A stretch of DNA of 64,000 nt from Macrothele yani (taxonomy: Eukaryota; Arthropoda; Arachnida; Araneae; Macrothelidae). Location: contig CM076995.1 in NCBI GenBank assembly GCA_039090855.1, forward strand, positions 118,184,270-118,248,269, given 5' to 3'. Positions 22,162 to 35,366 of this stretch are shown piece by piece. The position numbers and the translations under genes were made by a program. The notes under the pieces are model-generated. The model had not been told where the DNA came from. It made no database searches and worked only from the letters and a program-made list of their open reading frames with translations. Numbering within the stretch: position 1 is the stretch's first letter; each line of letters starts with the position of its first letter.

Positions 22162-22282
22162 GTAGGGACATATTTTACAGGAAGAATGGTCCGAAATTCC
22201 ATTGTCGTATGTGCATGACTTGACTATTCCAAGTCGAATTGCTTCTGTTCTGAAAGCTCGAGTTGAAACTACAGCCCGTTAA

Positions 22283-22779
22283 TACAGATAAAAAGTTATC
22301 CACAAACAGTACATTGTTTCCATTATTTCGATAAAATCCTGCATATTTACATCAAATAATCGATTATACGTTTTTCCAGGGATCAAAATACAAAAACGTG
22401 TAGGCGAAACTTAAAATTTTAACGATATTACTACAGAAAATACGAACCTCTTCAATTTAAAAATGCAGTATTTAACGTAGAAAGCAAATGTTTTTTATGC
22501 ACTTACCACCAATGGAACATTATCCCCTAATTTAATCGCCTTTCATTTTGATACAAGTAATTTCTGAAAAACAAATGTGCTGTACCGTATTTTTATTGAC
22601 ATGTAGTCTGTCTCGGATTAACATCAGGCCCTTCGACATACCGAGTATATTTAAATTACTGTTTTAAGGAACTGTCAGTTGAGCCTAAGATGCTTTTTTT
22701 TTTTTCACGTAATACAAAAAAAAAAGAAAAAAAAATGATTGTTCACTGTAGTGAGGTATTTTGAATACTTTCATTTATA
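22283..22779. other. No gene seen
   Basis: AT-rich sequence with an A/T tract at about 22689-22735. Confidence 0.4.
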
Positions 22780-24324
22780 CACTGGCGTGCAAAAATTAAG
22801 GACGAGACGGTTTTTCGAATGTAACGTCGTGCAGAAGTGCTCCACATCAACTCAAATCATACCATAAGATCCCCAAGATGTAAGAATATGGGACAAGTGA
22901 GCAAAACCGTCCAAACAAGGAATTCAAAGGATACAAAGGCACTTCATTGAAAAGGTAGCTTCGAGCACAACTGGACAGAAGACAGAAACGTCCATGTGAC
23001 AGGCGGCTGCCAAGAAAAATCCAGTCTTTAGTAGGGGATATGACCACCCCTGACTGCGTTGCAGGATTTACAACGTCTGTCCATGCTGAGGACGAGGTTG
23101 TCGAGGAGCTGTTGAGGCATCGCGGCCCATTCCTCTTGTAGCGCCAATCGCAGCTGCGGAATAGTTGCTGAAGGCTGGTGACGTGCTGCCAAGCGTCTCC
23201 CGAGAAGGTCTCACACGTGTTCGATTAGATTTAGGTCCGGGGACCTTGCGGGCCTATACATGCGTTGAATATCTTCACTCTCCAACAGCTCTGCGACAGC
23301 CACTGTACGATGAGGTGTAGCGTTGTCGCCATGAAGAGGAACTCAGGACCCACAACACCTCTAAACAGATGCACGTGAGGCAGAAGAACATCGGTACAAT
23401 AGCGGACACCAGTGACTGAACCTCCTTGGAAGATGTGGAGGTCAGTACGGCTACCAAGCATGATACCGCCCCAAACGAGAACTCCGCCACCTCCAAACCG
23501 GTCCCTTTCGATGATGTTGGAGGTGTGATTGCGTGTTCCCTGCTCTCTCCAGATGTGTATACGTCCAGAATTGCTCGTCAGACTAAATCGGCTCTCATCC
23601 GTAAAGAGAACTCGACCACATTGCTGATGTGTCCAGTTCTTGCGTTTCTGGCACCACAGAAACCGCCGTCTCCAATGAGCAGGCGTTAATGGCACACACC
23701 GTACTGGTCGTCGTGCAAATAGACCACCTTTGTTCAGCCTCCTGGCCACGGTAAAACGCGATAACGGACGTCCAGTTGTCTGTTGCATGTGCCTTGCGAT
23801 TTCTCCCGCTATCTGCCGTCTGTCTCTTCTCGCCTGTAGGACAACAAACCGATCGTATGCCGCCGTGGTTGCTCATGGACGATGACTGCTAAACTCTCGG
23901 ACAGCTGTTCCTGTCGTTTGAAATGCTCTCCAAGCTCGTGAAACGATGCTGTGAGCGATCCCGAACTCCTGGGCCACACTAGTCACACTTCGACCTTCTT
24001 CCAACTTCCCAATGACGCGACCTCGGGTAAAGTCATCCAGATGTCGTCTACTGGATTGCCTGTTGGCCATATCACACGGTGGTAGCAACTCGACGTAGTT
24101 CAAACCGATGTACACCGTGCAATAGCTTTCACCGAATTGCTGAGCGTACACCGCCCGTGTGCTTTATACCCTTCCGACCCCCCTACCGTCAGGCTGCATA
24201 TATGCGCATGCCCTACAGTACCGGACCCTAGTCTATCTCCCGGTGGTCTTTCGATCCGTTCTGCCTGCTCGTTCCGCTGTTATGCTGATTTCTCCTGTTC
24301 GTTTTTAATTTTTGCACACCAGTG
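22780..24324 (-). mobile_element. Tc1-like transposon, full length
   Basis: The left end CACTGGCGTGCAAAAATTAA matches the complement of the right end (CACTGGTGTGCAAAAATTAA). TA lies at 22778-22779 and 24325-24326. It is 1,545 bp with the gene on the minus strand. Confidence 0.9.
23028..24070 (-). pseudogene. Tc1-like transposase pseudogene
   Basis: It starts at the ATG at 24070 (MANRQSSRRHLDDFTRGRV) with a first helix-turn-helix ending HSIVSRAWRAF. A frame break at about 23880 follows. The block 23231-23788 contains LFTDESRFSLTS (first aspartate) and the glycine-rich GGGGVLVWGG. A frame shift near 23335 precedes DNATPHRTVAVAELL (second aspartate) and SPDLNLIEHV (glutamate), 34 residues apart. 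A stop directly follows that motif. The reading ends GGHIPY at the stop at 23028-23030. Confidence 0.85.
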
Positions 24325-24326
24325 TA

Positions 24327-25788
24327 TCATGACTAATGAAAAATGTTTTTCATCACATGCTGAGCAGCAAGAACTCGGGCAAAGTTTTGTGTCGGTAGAG
24401 TGATAGTACTTTTTTCGTTCGGATCACTGTCACTGCTGTTCTCGCCATTCTTCTTTTCAATCACTTCATCAGTTGTCAAAAGTAATTATATTACAAGTTT
24501 GAAATCACAGCTGGCATAATCCTCAAAAGTTCCTGTGCTTAAATTCGATTAAATTTCGATTGGTGTTATTACTAGTTCCGAATTTCCCAGTTGCGAGGTA
24601 CCTTCGTTTAAATGGAATCCATCATAGTGAAACAGTTTTTTACCATCTGCTGTCAAACATTTTGCCATGTTACAAAGTTCATAGCTTTCATAACGTCAAA
24701 TTCCATATTTACAAATTCACCTGTCCAAAGTATTCCACAACAGATCTCGATGTTCCTCACTAGATGCCCGTGACAACGATTAACGGAAAAGAAGAAAAGG
24801 ATGTTTATAGTAAAAAAAAGAAGAAAGGAAGTGGTTCTGCTTGCTTTTCAAAATCTCAAAGAAACGAAATTCTTTAAAGTGGAAAATGAAAACGTATATA
24901 TAGAACTTACAATCTGACGAATTGTGATAGTGGTAATGTAAATAATTTTCTAATAATAGCGTAATTGAACGAGAATATTTATTTTATGAAATGTAATGTA
25001 ATGTAAATATCTTTTAATTGTTGAATTTTAATGACTATGTAAATAATTAAGAATCCTTGCAATTTTAGAATATTTTAAAAGTAATCGTGGGAAACTTCTT
25101 AATGATATAATTTTTGAGTTCTATTTGGTAGAGCCAATAAGTCACCGGAAACGATTAGTTTATCGGCGGACTTCCTGTAGAGGACAACACTCAGGATTTC
25201 GTGTGTAGATAGCTACTATAGAGAAGGCTTTTTTTTAGAGTTTTAAAGCAACTCATTAGGCAGGATTTCCTTTCTTCGGGGTGATGGCATTAGGCAGCGG
25301 ACGTGGAGACGCATTGAGTAAAGGTTTTTCGGACGGAGGCTTGAGGCGCTTTTTTTGGATGTTGTGCGAAAAACAATAGGAACGTTTCTTCTGAAGGTAA
25401 GGTGATGACGTATCTGAGAGTAGTATGTCACTGAGAGAAGGACAGAAAGGTTGGGAGATTTTTCGGAAAAAGGAGTAATTTCGAGGAGGGGAGGTTGTCT
25501 CCGCGTACGAGCGGTAAGCATAAATGTAACAGGGAGTTAGGACATCTCACGGTGACCCGGAGTAATCATAAATTAAGCAAAATCACGAAAATAAAGGATT
25601 TCATCAAACGTCAAATAGCTTCTGTTGAATGATCTATTACTACTCTATTGATGTTTACAGTGCTCAAGAAACCTTGTAGTCTTCTGATTACAACATATTT
25701 CGGTAATTAAGGAAAGAGTTAAAACAGCACTGTGACAGAATGATGTATAACTGAAATAAGCTAATGTTAGCGCATATTGAAGTATATA
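24327..25788. other. No gene seen
   Basis: AT-rich sequence with no TIRs, SINE copy or supported coding region. A 92-codon minus-strand ORF at 25243-25521 has no recognisable motif. Confidence 0.45.
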
Positions 25789-25790
25789 TA

Positions 25791-27010
25791 CACTGAAGTG
25801 CAATTGAATTAGAGATACCTGTCTAGTAACGTGTAGCACCACCTTTCGCCCTGATGACGGCGACCATTCGTCTCTGCATGGACTCGACAAGACACCGGAA
25901 GCGTTGGGAAGCCATACGGATCCACGATCCCTGAACAAGCTCCCACAGTTCACGAAGATTTGATGGAGGGGGTCAGAGCCTCGAACATCTCTCTCGATGG
26001 CATCCCAGATGTGCTCGATGAGATTAAAGTCAGGGGACCTAGCTGGCCAAGGAAACGAGGTCACGTCGGTAGAGTGTTCATCCAACCATTCGGATACAAT
26101 TCGGGAGGGATGGCACGGTGCATTGTCTTGTTACAGGATGAGGTCCCCAGTGGGATGTTGAAGACGTTCAAACGGGAGCAATTGGTCGTCCAGGTTATCC
26201 CGGTAAAGTTGACCTGTGAGGGACAATGTCACACGTACCAGGGGTCCTATTTCAGTCCACGTAAACAGTCCCCAGACTAGAATGCCACCCCCACCAGCTT
26301 CAAGAGTACCCTGCTGGCAAGAAGTATCCATCGCTTCATGTGGTTTGCACCGTACTCGTATCTTGCCATCCGCATGTACCAGTGTGAATCTCGACTCATC
26401 AGTCCAGACAACATTTTCACACATGTCTAGGGTTCAGTGGCGATGTTCCCGCGCCCATGCTAATCTTTGCACTCTGTGATGTGCGGTCAGCAGCGGTACC
26501 CTCGTGGGACGATGGATTCTGTACCCCATAGCGAGGAGATGGTTCTGGATGGTGTGGCTGCTTTCACGTTTTTGTGCACCAGCGTTAAATTGCCGAGTGA
26601 TTTTTTGCACTGTGGCCCGTCTATCCGCTGTTACAATGCAAGCTAGCCGACGATGACGCCGCTCATCCACACGCTGTTGTTCACGGCAGTTGGCCCTTGC
26701 AGGGATGGTTTTACCGGATTCGGTGTACTCACGGTGCACCCGTGACACAGTGGGCTCGTGAAAATCCCAGTGCCTGCACAACTTCCGAGATGGAGTGGCC
26801 CATTCGTCGGGCCCCGACAATTTGCCCACGATCAAATGCGCTTAGATCCTTCGTCTTACCCATACTGCGTCCGACTCTTACTGATTCCCGTCACATCACT
26901 CCTTATATTGTCGGATCGCTGCATACGTCATGTCGTTTCCATTTACATGGCCGCCCACAGCGCCACATTTGCATAACGCCAGCTGTCTCTAATTCAATCG
27001 CTCTTCAGTG
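25791..27010 (-). mobile_element. Tc1-like transposon, full length
   Basis: The left end begins CACTGAAGTGCAATTGAATT. The complement of the right end is CACTGAAGAGCGATTGAATT. TA lies at 25789-25790 and 27011-27012. It is 1,220 bp. Its outer ten bases are the same as those of the element at 8407, but the inner TIR differs. Confidence 0.9.
25823..26863 (-). pseudogene. Tc1-like transposase pseudogene
   Basis: The ATG at 26863 begins MGKTKDLSAFDRGQIVGARR. A frame shift after about 35 codons leads to PTVSRVHREYTESGKT. The block 26434-26835 ends in a tryptophan-rich WAREHRH. Block 26131-26424 has VVWTDESRFTLVHADGK (first aspartate). QDNAPCHPSRIVSEWLDEH (second aspartate) is in frame with SPDFNLIEHIWDAI (glutamate), 36 residues apart. 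A stop (TAA) sits just before QDNAPCH, and another frame break lies in the C-terminus. Confidence 0.85.
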
Positions 27011-27012
27011 TA

Positions 27013-30000
27013 CTTGTATATGCCTAAGGAAATTCATGGCTGCAGCCAAAGCCGTGGAAAAGAAAGAAGTGAAATGCCTGAGAAAAGAAGTATGTTAAAA
27101 CCCAGTGATATGAAGATTAGCGTATTTTATGAAGAGGTATTATAAATTTATAACTGTGATTTTTTCCGCATTCATGTATTCCAAAAATATTATTACTGCA
27201 CTGCTAAAAAGATTTATACACATAGTGTACATAGAAAACGAAACTTCTGTCGGGTTAGGGAGTTCAGGTGGTGTTACTTACAAGGTGACCATTTAATGCA
27301 GTAAAAACCGGAAAATACGACTTCATCTGAAATGCTATACTCGGGAAGCTGTGACGCGTATCTCTATTTTGACTTTCCTTTTTAGTTCTTGTTTCTCATG
27401 TAAATCATGTTATTCCTTCATTTTTATTCTGAACGACACATCGGAACCTCCAAGTTTCTCCGTACGTTTTGGCAGCAACTAGCAGCTTGTCAGATTGTGA
27501 AAAAAAAAAGGCCTGTACTCTCAGCAAGAGAGTTGACGATTCGATAATCAGAGACGACGAGTATATAGATAACGAGATAGTCTGTAAAACGAGTGACAAG
27601 CGAATGCTAATCACGATCCTATTACAGTAATTTTCAGGCTAAGAGCCACGGCTTCTACGGCAAGAATGTGTGGATTGCCCACCCTGCGACACTTATGTCG
27701 ATGCGGCGCTTACCCCAAATTCTTTTTCTAAACGACCGCTCAACAAGCAGCAATTTTAAGCTTGTGTGTGATAAATTCCGCAGTAAATAGCCATGAATTT
27801 CCTTTTGTTTTCGAACCGTACGTTTATCCCTGTTATGCTGTTGAGAACGAAAGGAAGATCTACCACCGCTATTTTTTTTTTTTTTCAGTTATCTTTTCTA
27901 CTTTTCTTAAAAAACTGCTCTGAAGAAAAGTTTTAGAACACCGTGATATAAAACTGATCGAAATTAAGCGTTATGTCACTAAATTTGAAATTAATGAGAA
28001 AGAAATTGATTAACAGACGTTGAACGCATTTACACTTTTTCATTAATGTATCTAAATTATTGTTTAGAAAAATATTTAGTTTAAAATAGTATAAGTATTC
28101 CTGTTCAACGATAGCAGCTCATAGGAAAAAAGACTCCCTAGAATTGGCTCCTTAGCGCGTGAACTTTGTAGCGTCATATGTTTTTCATTTGTACGCCATG
28201 GTTTTTGAGCTTTCGCCTTCTCTTTTTGTCCGGTTTCCCCTCAGAATAAATTTGGTTCACACTTTTTCTGTGGGTATATTTTCTCTCACTGTCTACTAAC
28301 ACATTACGGTACAGACCTATGAGTGATTATCTCTTTCGTCCTCTCCCTATAACTGGAAGGTTAAAGCCAAGGACAGCGACTACCATTCATAATGGAGTTG
28401 AGGGACATTTTTCTCATCATGGTCTGCAGTAATTTAAGAGCCAAATATAAATAACAGAAATCTGTCGGAGTGATCCGACGTCTGTGTTATGCCACCTGCG
28501 GCCAACCTTGTTGCATAAAACAAGGTTAAAACTGTTATCAAAAATAGCATTTTTGGTTTTTACCCAGGCAGTAAAAATACTTGAAATTAAAAACTGAATT
28601 AACTTTTAATTCTTCTTTTCGGTACATTTCTGATTAATTCATCCATTTATTCATACTTTTTTTTTCAAGAACTTTTTTTGTCCAAGAACATTCTTTTATA
28701 AGAAATTGTAATTTGACATTTCTCACTTTATTTTTGCTCATTTTTGATGGCACAAACAAGGTTTTTCAACAGAAAATAATATCAATAATTCATGCAGTGA
28801 AAACTGTATTTGGAAGCTGGAATGAATAATCAGTAACACCCTTTAAGAACGACTATTAACCACAAATAAATAAATAACATAATGAGGTGTAACGTATACT
28901 CTATATTCACTTTCCTTTTGATTTTACTATCTCTGGTTATTTTATTTTACTATGTAAATTATCTTCCTACTGAACGGAATATTATTTCACCCGCGGAATG
29001 AGATCTGGCAATGAGTGTAAGTCATGACGTGGTGGTAGCTCGTATATAGGCGCGTTCATCGAGAAGAGTTGTGTGTTGTTGCGTTGTAGTTGTGTTGTTG
29101 CGTTGTAGTTGTGTTGTTGCGTTGGAGTTGAGGGTGGTTGGTGTTGCGTTGCAGTGTGTTGTTATGTAGTAGTGATATATGAGTGCCTTAGTTGACCAGG
29201 AGTCTTCATAATAAACAAGTTGTTCTGTAAGTTCAGTCTTTCTCAATTCTTAGTTTTGTCAGACCTCTGTCTGGCTGTTAGGTTTATGACTTTGATTACT
29301 TAATATAAATAACCAGCGTTGAGACTTTGTTTAAGTTCATAATTAACGAGTAACAACACCCTTTTGGGAATTCATCATTTTGAAGCTTAGAGCATTATTC
29401 ATTCATAATAATTAGCTTAGCAAAAAGATAAACAAAGCTAATTCATTATAAAGGGAAAGAACATTCTAGATTTTCAAAGCCAGCTTCCATTTGATTTTTT
29501 TATATTAGCTCATTAAATTACCGAAAATAACTCAAAAGATTATAAAATTATGGATAATGATTTTAAAAATATGTAAATAGTTCAGATCGTTATCCAAATC
29601 TGTTACGATGGCATTTGTCGAAGCGTCAATGGCTAACAGATTACGATATTTTGGGTTTTTTAATTGTTTCCTAAATAGCGATTTTTATCGGGTGACGCTT
29701 TTATGCCGATGTGGCGCATAGCAGTGAAATTACGGTATGTATGATAATTTTTTGATTTGTTATATGACGGGTGTGTTTCCCGACGCTGTTTTTCGCCGAG
29801 TCTACATCAGCAACTGACAATAAATAAAGAGATCAATGAAGTTTAGTAAGTAGTTTATTTCTTACATTCATGAACCCTGTCCGTTAGTACTATTGCTTAC
29901 CTTAGTATGCAAGCGTACTTTTAATATTCAAATGACTGTTTAAAACCACGAAAAAAAAAAAAGTTAAAACGTCTTACAGCGCCGGTACAGTTCAGTTAGT

Positions 30001-31312
30001 ATTTAAAAAATGTGTTCTCTGGGGAAAAGTGGACTAGGAAAAAAGTCAACGAATAGCTGTCGTCATTAGTACTCTCGCATTTCATTGTACTTTCAGTATT
30101 TTGATGTTTTTCCTGTTTTTTTCCATAAAGCAAATGTTGTTGCATGAACTTCAATTTCTCATGTTATGTAAATCCTCCAAGTGTATAACATCAAAGTTAT
30201 TTTCATCACGTTTTTGGAGAATAAACTGAACTTCAATTGCTCACTGCTCCTAAGTCTTATTGGGAATGACGTGAACTGTGTGAGTGTGGATTATGCTCTT
30301 ACGAATCATAACTTAAATTAATTATCGAGAGGCTGTTATCCAAAGTTGAAGGGTTTACATCCCACGTATTCAGATTCATCGAAAATATTTATATATGATT
30401 ATGCGTATCTATATGTAAGTAATCATATGTATCCGTAGTGATCTGAACAAAGACGCCGCTGAAAAATAAAATTTTCTTTTTTTGCATTTGCCACAATAAG
30501 AGTAGAAATGATGTTACAGTTTCATATTAACTCAGCCTCTCTTTCAGATACACGGGCGCAACGTCGCGATAAATCAGTTAAAATAAAGAGCAACATATAA
30601 AATGTTAAATTACTACGCATGGCCATTTCCGCTTTTACAGTTAAGTTTTGAGTTTAGTTCAGTTTCGTATGCCTGTCTTTTAATGGGGCAATTGTGTATG
30701 TGTGTCCCAGAAAAACTTCATGTCTTTTGCTTCATTACTTAAAACTCATTAATCAATTGTGCCCCGTAATTTGACTCCTCCACCTTTTTTTCTTTTTTTT
30801 TAATTTCTTTTACGCTTTAAAGTTTGAAAGTATTTTATCAAGCATTTTAATAAAAGTCAAAATGTGTGGAAGTGAAATTATTCTTTCCGCTAGTATGGAT
30901 TAAAGCGATAATTTATTAAAAGATAAGTAATAAAAAATATTTCTTTCTCTTTTTAATGATTCGTGTATGCTTTATGCTGCCATATGTTGTTAACTAATAC
31001 GCTTCTTGGCCTAGAACAAGTATGAGAAAGAATAAATACCAAATATTTGTGTCATGAGAAAAATATGAAATCGTACGCATTAGTTATCAAAATGAGTTTT
31101 GAAGTGACATTTTCATGGATTGTTCCCTGTTTCTAGGCGCACATGCGCATTCATTCTTCTTTTAACATTATTATCATTTCGCAACAAATCTAAATTTCTT
31201 CTACTTCAATGCAAGCCAATGTCATTGAGGAAAGAGACTGTGCATAAATAACTGGATGAGTAACTTCCGTTTATAATATGATTAATATTACTTAGTGAGA
31301 CTAGAAAAGACT
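27013..31312. other. Long AT-rich stretch, no gene seen
   Basis: This holds no recognisable transposon, SINE or host coding region apart from the TTG-rich minisatellite at 29066-29165. T/A tracts occur at about 27873-27889 and 29951-29963. Host introns or regulatory sequence cannot be excluded from sequence alone. Confidence 0.45.
29066..29165 (+). repeat. TTG-rich 19-bp minisatellite
   Basis: Units of the form TTGTGTTGTTGCGTTGTAG repeat about three times exactly or nearly, then decay. A TATATA (29042) lies upstream and AATAAA (29210) downstream. The 74-codon ORF across it is only a product of the repeat. Confidence 0.7.
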
Positions 31313-31506
31313 CCGGCCACCACGGTGGCGCAGTGGTCTAAACGCTGGCTTCTGTACAACGTCCGAGCTCGAACCCCGGTTAGACATGGATGTTATGTTT
31401 GTCTTACGCCATTGGCTCCCTCTTCCCTGGAATCAGAAGCCCTAAATTAGGGACGGGCGACTTCTTATAGCCAATCGAGTTGCTCACGGTGGCCTTAAAC
31501 CCCCAA
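31313..31506 (+). repeat. tRNA-derived SINE, well preserved
   Basis: GGTGGCGCAGTGGTCTAAAC is the A-box side and GAGCTCGAACCCCGG the B-box side. CCTAAATTAGGGACGGGCGA is the body marker and the end is TTAAACCCCCAACC. Confidence 0.85.
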
Positions 31507-31509
31507 CCA

Positions 31510-34500
31510 AAGAAAACACTCAGGCAGATATCACACATAAGATGCACATGAATGTGCGTGCATATCTGCAAATATAGTAGAAATATATACATGTGCATTC
31601 TTGTGCTTGCTTGTATGTACATAATACGCTATGTTCCAGTAATTATCTTTGGCGAGGAATAATTACGGGAAAGCAGCGAAATGTGAAATTCCATTTTGGT
31701 GTAGGCAAATTCTACTTTTTGCGCCAGGATTGAAAGGTTAGCTTTCAGTACCACTTGAATTAAATTAGCCCATTCTTCAAACTGGCAACTATTTTGGATC
31801 CATAGCTACATCGACATTTTCAAAACTTTCCTCTTCTCCGAAATTCTTTATTTGTGTATAGGAGACAAGGTGTAGCTGGTTTTCTATACTATATGATATT
31901 TCATAATTTTCGAAATAAATCTGATGAAACTTTTATGTAAATTATTAGGACTGAATATCTGAAGTGAATTCCACACCAAATTTAGATTACAATTCCTGTA
32001 GTACCTGCGGGATGTCATGTGTTTATAAAATCAAATCACTATCGAAAAGAACGGTTTCACAAAAATAAATGAAAGAACGAACAAAAAACAGGAAAAAGGA
32101 AAGAAAACTGTAAGAATGTTACCGAGTCTCCGATGTAAATAGACACATTTTTCGTCCGAAAATACTCTAATGTACAACATTCCACAATATTTCATAATCA
32201 CATTCAACCAATAAGCCAGGAATAGACAAACCCCAAAATTTTCAGGAGACAGCTCCTTTGTTTTCACAAGCCAATAGATGTCTTCAAGAGATACAAGAAG
32301 AAAACCCCGTTCGATCTAAACAAAAACTACACGTATAGAATTGCGACCTTCAGCAATCAAAATTAATGTATTATTTCTCAGATATTGTTCAGAAATTCAG
32401 TGCAAAATCCACAACTAAAACGAGGGAACATATTATACACTTGTATTAATAACTGTGTTTCGAAATCGGTATTTGTTTCAGAAAGTTCAGCTTTGTCTTC
32501 TGCTGTGTATCACTCACAATAAAAACACTAATGCATAATTACCCCCAGAAATACTATGCCACTTAAATTATATGGTGTCTGCAAAATATGTAAACCTTTC
32601 ATTCATTTTCTTTAGAGTTACATTTACCCAAATGCACATCATTCAGCTTCCAATCTCCCTTAAACCATTCATTACACTATAACGTCAGTTTTACATGCGT
32701 GTATTTGATTTTTCGCTCTAATACAAATGACCAAGAGGTTTTGAATTCCAAAGCAACGGAGATGTCGTGTCCACAAAGGTGCTATCCTGCGTTTGTTTTG
32801 TTGTCCTATACGTTGTTGCCACCTAGAGAAAAACTCCGTGCCAAAATGGCGAAAAACATTGTCATGTCATCTACCTAAACAAAGAAGTTTTTCGGTCAGT
32901 CTGTTAGAAAGAGAGATACCATGATAAACAAAAACCTATATCTTGTTCACCTAATAAGAAAACCGTGCGCGAAAACTGACATAAAAAGAATGTTTTCAGT
33001 GCAGTTTTGGGAAACGGAGATATCGCGTCAACTGGCGAATGGACAAAATGGCCAACGGAAGGACTGTCCGACGAAGGGATGTGATAAGATGTCCTTCTTA
33101 GTCAAAAGACGTGCTGAAAAGAGGGGGAGGAAAATCCCTTTTGTAGACGAAATGTTAAATGAACTTGTAACATGCGCATGAAAAATAAAAATGTAACGCA
33201 GTCGCTTGTCAAGGAAGAAAGACATCAGATATGGCATCACGACTCTGCAGATATTAATTTTCTAAATTTAGTACGAACGAAATCGAAGTGTGCGCTTAGT
33301 TTCTATAAGCTTTACGCATATCTTGAAATAAAATAATTCATCTGGTGGATATTATTATACGTTTCAGCTTCCATTTGCTTTAATGACGGACGCTAAATTT
33401 CCAAATTTTGAAAACCTCTAATTAGTGTGGCTTTTCTACAGGCCCGTGAATTTAAATATTGCTGACTATGATATGTACATTGCTTCAGGCATGGCATGAA
33501 CTGTTAAATTACCTTTACTTCAGCGTGTATCTCATGATTTGTATACATAACCGCGAAAACGCATCTGCATTTTTCCTCTTGAGCCAAACACTCTTCCCAA
33601 TCTGCGATCAGTAAAACAATACGTTTATGCATTGTAATAATTAAACTAGAGATTAATGCACATTAACTTACCTCCGAGCAACTTCAAGCGGCAGTCACGA
33701 CGATGGTTTTAACGGCTTATTCCTTTTCGCGAAATCTTTTTCCCGAAGTAGTGGTTACACTTTTGCAAAGCACAGTATATCCTTTCATGAATATTTTAGC
33801 TTCATGGCATGGCGAAGACGACGCTGGTTTCCGTCAAAAGAAATCATTACTGCCAACTTTTTACTTCCTAGGTATAAATCTAAGATATCAAGATCTTGTT
33901 TTTACGAAATCCGCAGATGGTCAGGCACGGGCCGCAAACAAAAACCAAACTATCCGAGCTGTCCTTAGCAGACGATGCTCACCCACGATGCAGTTTTCTT
34001 AATCACTCCCTGTTTGATTCATGAGCGCCACCTATCACCAGCATGAGAAACTGCGTGGCTTCTCACTTGACTAAACGAACTGTTAAAGCATGCTCGTGAA
34101 ACCATCGGAAGAAACTAGCTGTGGCTAGTGTCGCTTTTGCATCCATTAAAATCCAAGGTTTAATTCGTCATGGGCACTGACAGATTTGTTTGCAAGAATA
34201 TAGTGGGGTCAGTAACATATATCACTGTCCCAGGAAGATGGTGGCACAGAAATTTTTTCATGCAGGTCCTCTAATAACTATTGCAATACGAGTAAGCTCC
34301 CAAAGTATTCTTTAATCACCCTTTAAAGCTCGGAAATGTTTTTCCAAAAATCAGTTTCAGATGTTGTTACACTGAATAATGATATTAATCAAACGCGTAT
34401 GAAGCAAGTAGCAAATTCTTTTACCAACGTAATGGAAATTTATTCCTGGAAACCAATTTTCTACGGAGAAATTTTCTTCTTGCCGTTGAAGGAGTTTGTG

Positions 34501-34812
34501 AGATAACACAGCATAACAACTTTTCTTTTTTTTTATACTTTGGGTGAAATCTTTAATTTCTAGTATGTTACAATAAATATTTCCGGCACGCCACTACGTC
34601 GTTGTTCAACAGGAACGCGAAATAACTGTTTTGTGCAGCTCCCCGTATAGTCAGTCTCGCGTTGAGAGGACAATGAGTTACTTAAAACACTGTAAACTTT
34701 ACTCTTTCGTTTGATAAGAAACTGTTGATGTTCTGTAAAGTTAATTCTCTCATTATATGAAGTAAAAATTCCGTGTCGTTCAGATTTCCCAAACTGAACG
34801 AAACCGAAACTG
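31510..34812. other. AT-rich sequence, no gene seen
   Basis: The longest ORFs (32921-33181 and 33703-34002) show no domain or motif and are of the size expected by chance. I call nothing. Confidence 0.45.
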
Positions 34813-34990
34813 CGTTCCGTTTTCTTAAAGAAATGGAATTAGTTACTATATGGAAAATCTGTCAAAATACTGAAGAATCAGCGGAAACTTTTAAAAATGA
34901 AAATTTCGCTAAAAGATGGAAACCTACCATTAAATTGGCTGCTCGTTATTTCCAGGAAATTTTTGTGGATTCACAACACTTATTTTTTAC
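34813..34990 (+). repeat. Modular repeat, end-block fragment (copy D)
   Basis: AAAATCTGTCAAAATACTGA, GAAACTTTTAAAAATG and the TCCAGGAAATTTTTGTGGAT to CACAACACTTATT end match the last block of copies A to C. The upstream blocks are missing. Confidence 0.6.
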
Positions 34991-35366
34991 GGTCTATCCA
35001 AGGAAATGACTTTCGTGTCAGGATTGCCTCCCTTGAAACTTGAATTTATTACACAGGACCGGAGGTATACACCACTCACTATATAACTTCTCAGCCGTGA
35101 TTTCTTACCATTTAAATATTTACATTTAATAAAAAATATTGATTAAGCAGAAACACACTGTGGATAGGCTGGTCAATTTCGCTTTACTGGTTTAACCCCA
35201 GGGAGGCTATTTTTTCCGCTTTTAAAAATTGTGTGTTTATTCCAGTTCGGAGGACTAGTTCGCGTCACCTGTGAAAGGAACGCTCCCCCCCCCCCCATCA
35301 CATTCAGGAGTTTCTGGCTACGCAGCTGGGCTCAAGCACATCTGTAATCTGTTCATTCAACGCAGC

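Larger units (their letters stand above)
20985..22282 (+). pseudogene. Tc1-like (DD36E-type) transposase split by a hAT element
   Basis: The left part (20985-21182) has VQADNSPVHCAKHV with the second aspartate and QSPDLNVIEHLCEYL with the glutamate. I count 36 residues between them, the spacing of the DD36E group. The right part (22170-22282) continues as EEWSEIPLSYVHDL and SRIASVLKARVE and stops at TAA 22280-22282. The two parts are in frame once the hAT element and one copy of its 8-bp duplication are discounted. The N-terminal two thirds and both TIRs are missing. Confidence 0.8.

Noticed and set aside
33703..34002. 99-codon ORF as a host gene
   Set aside because: No domain, signal peptide or compositional support; a chance ORF of this size is expected.
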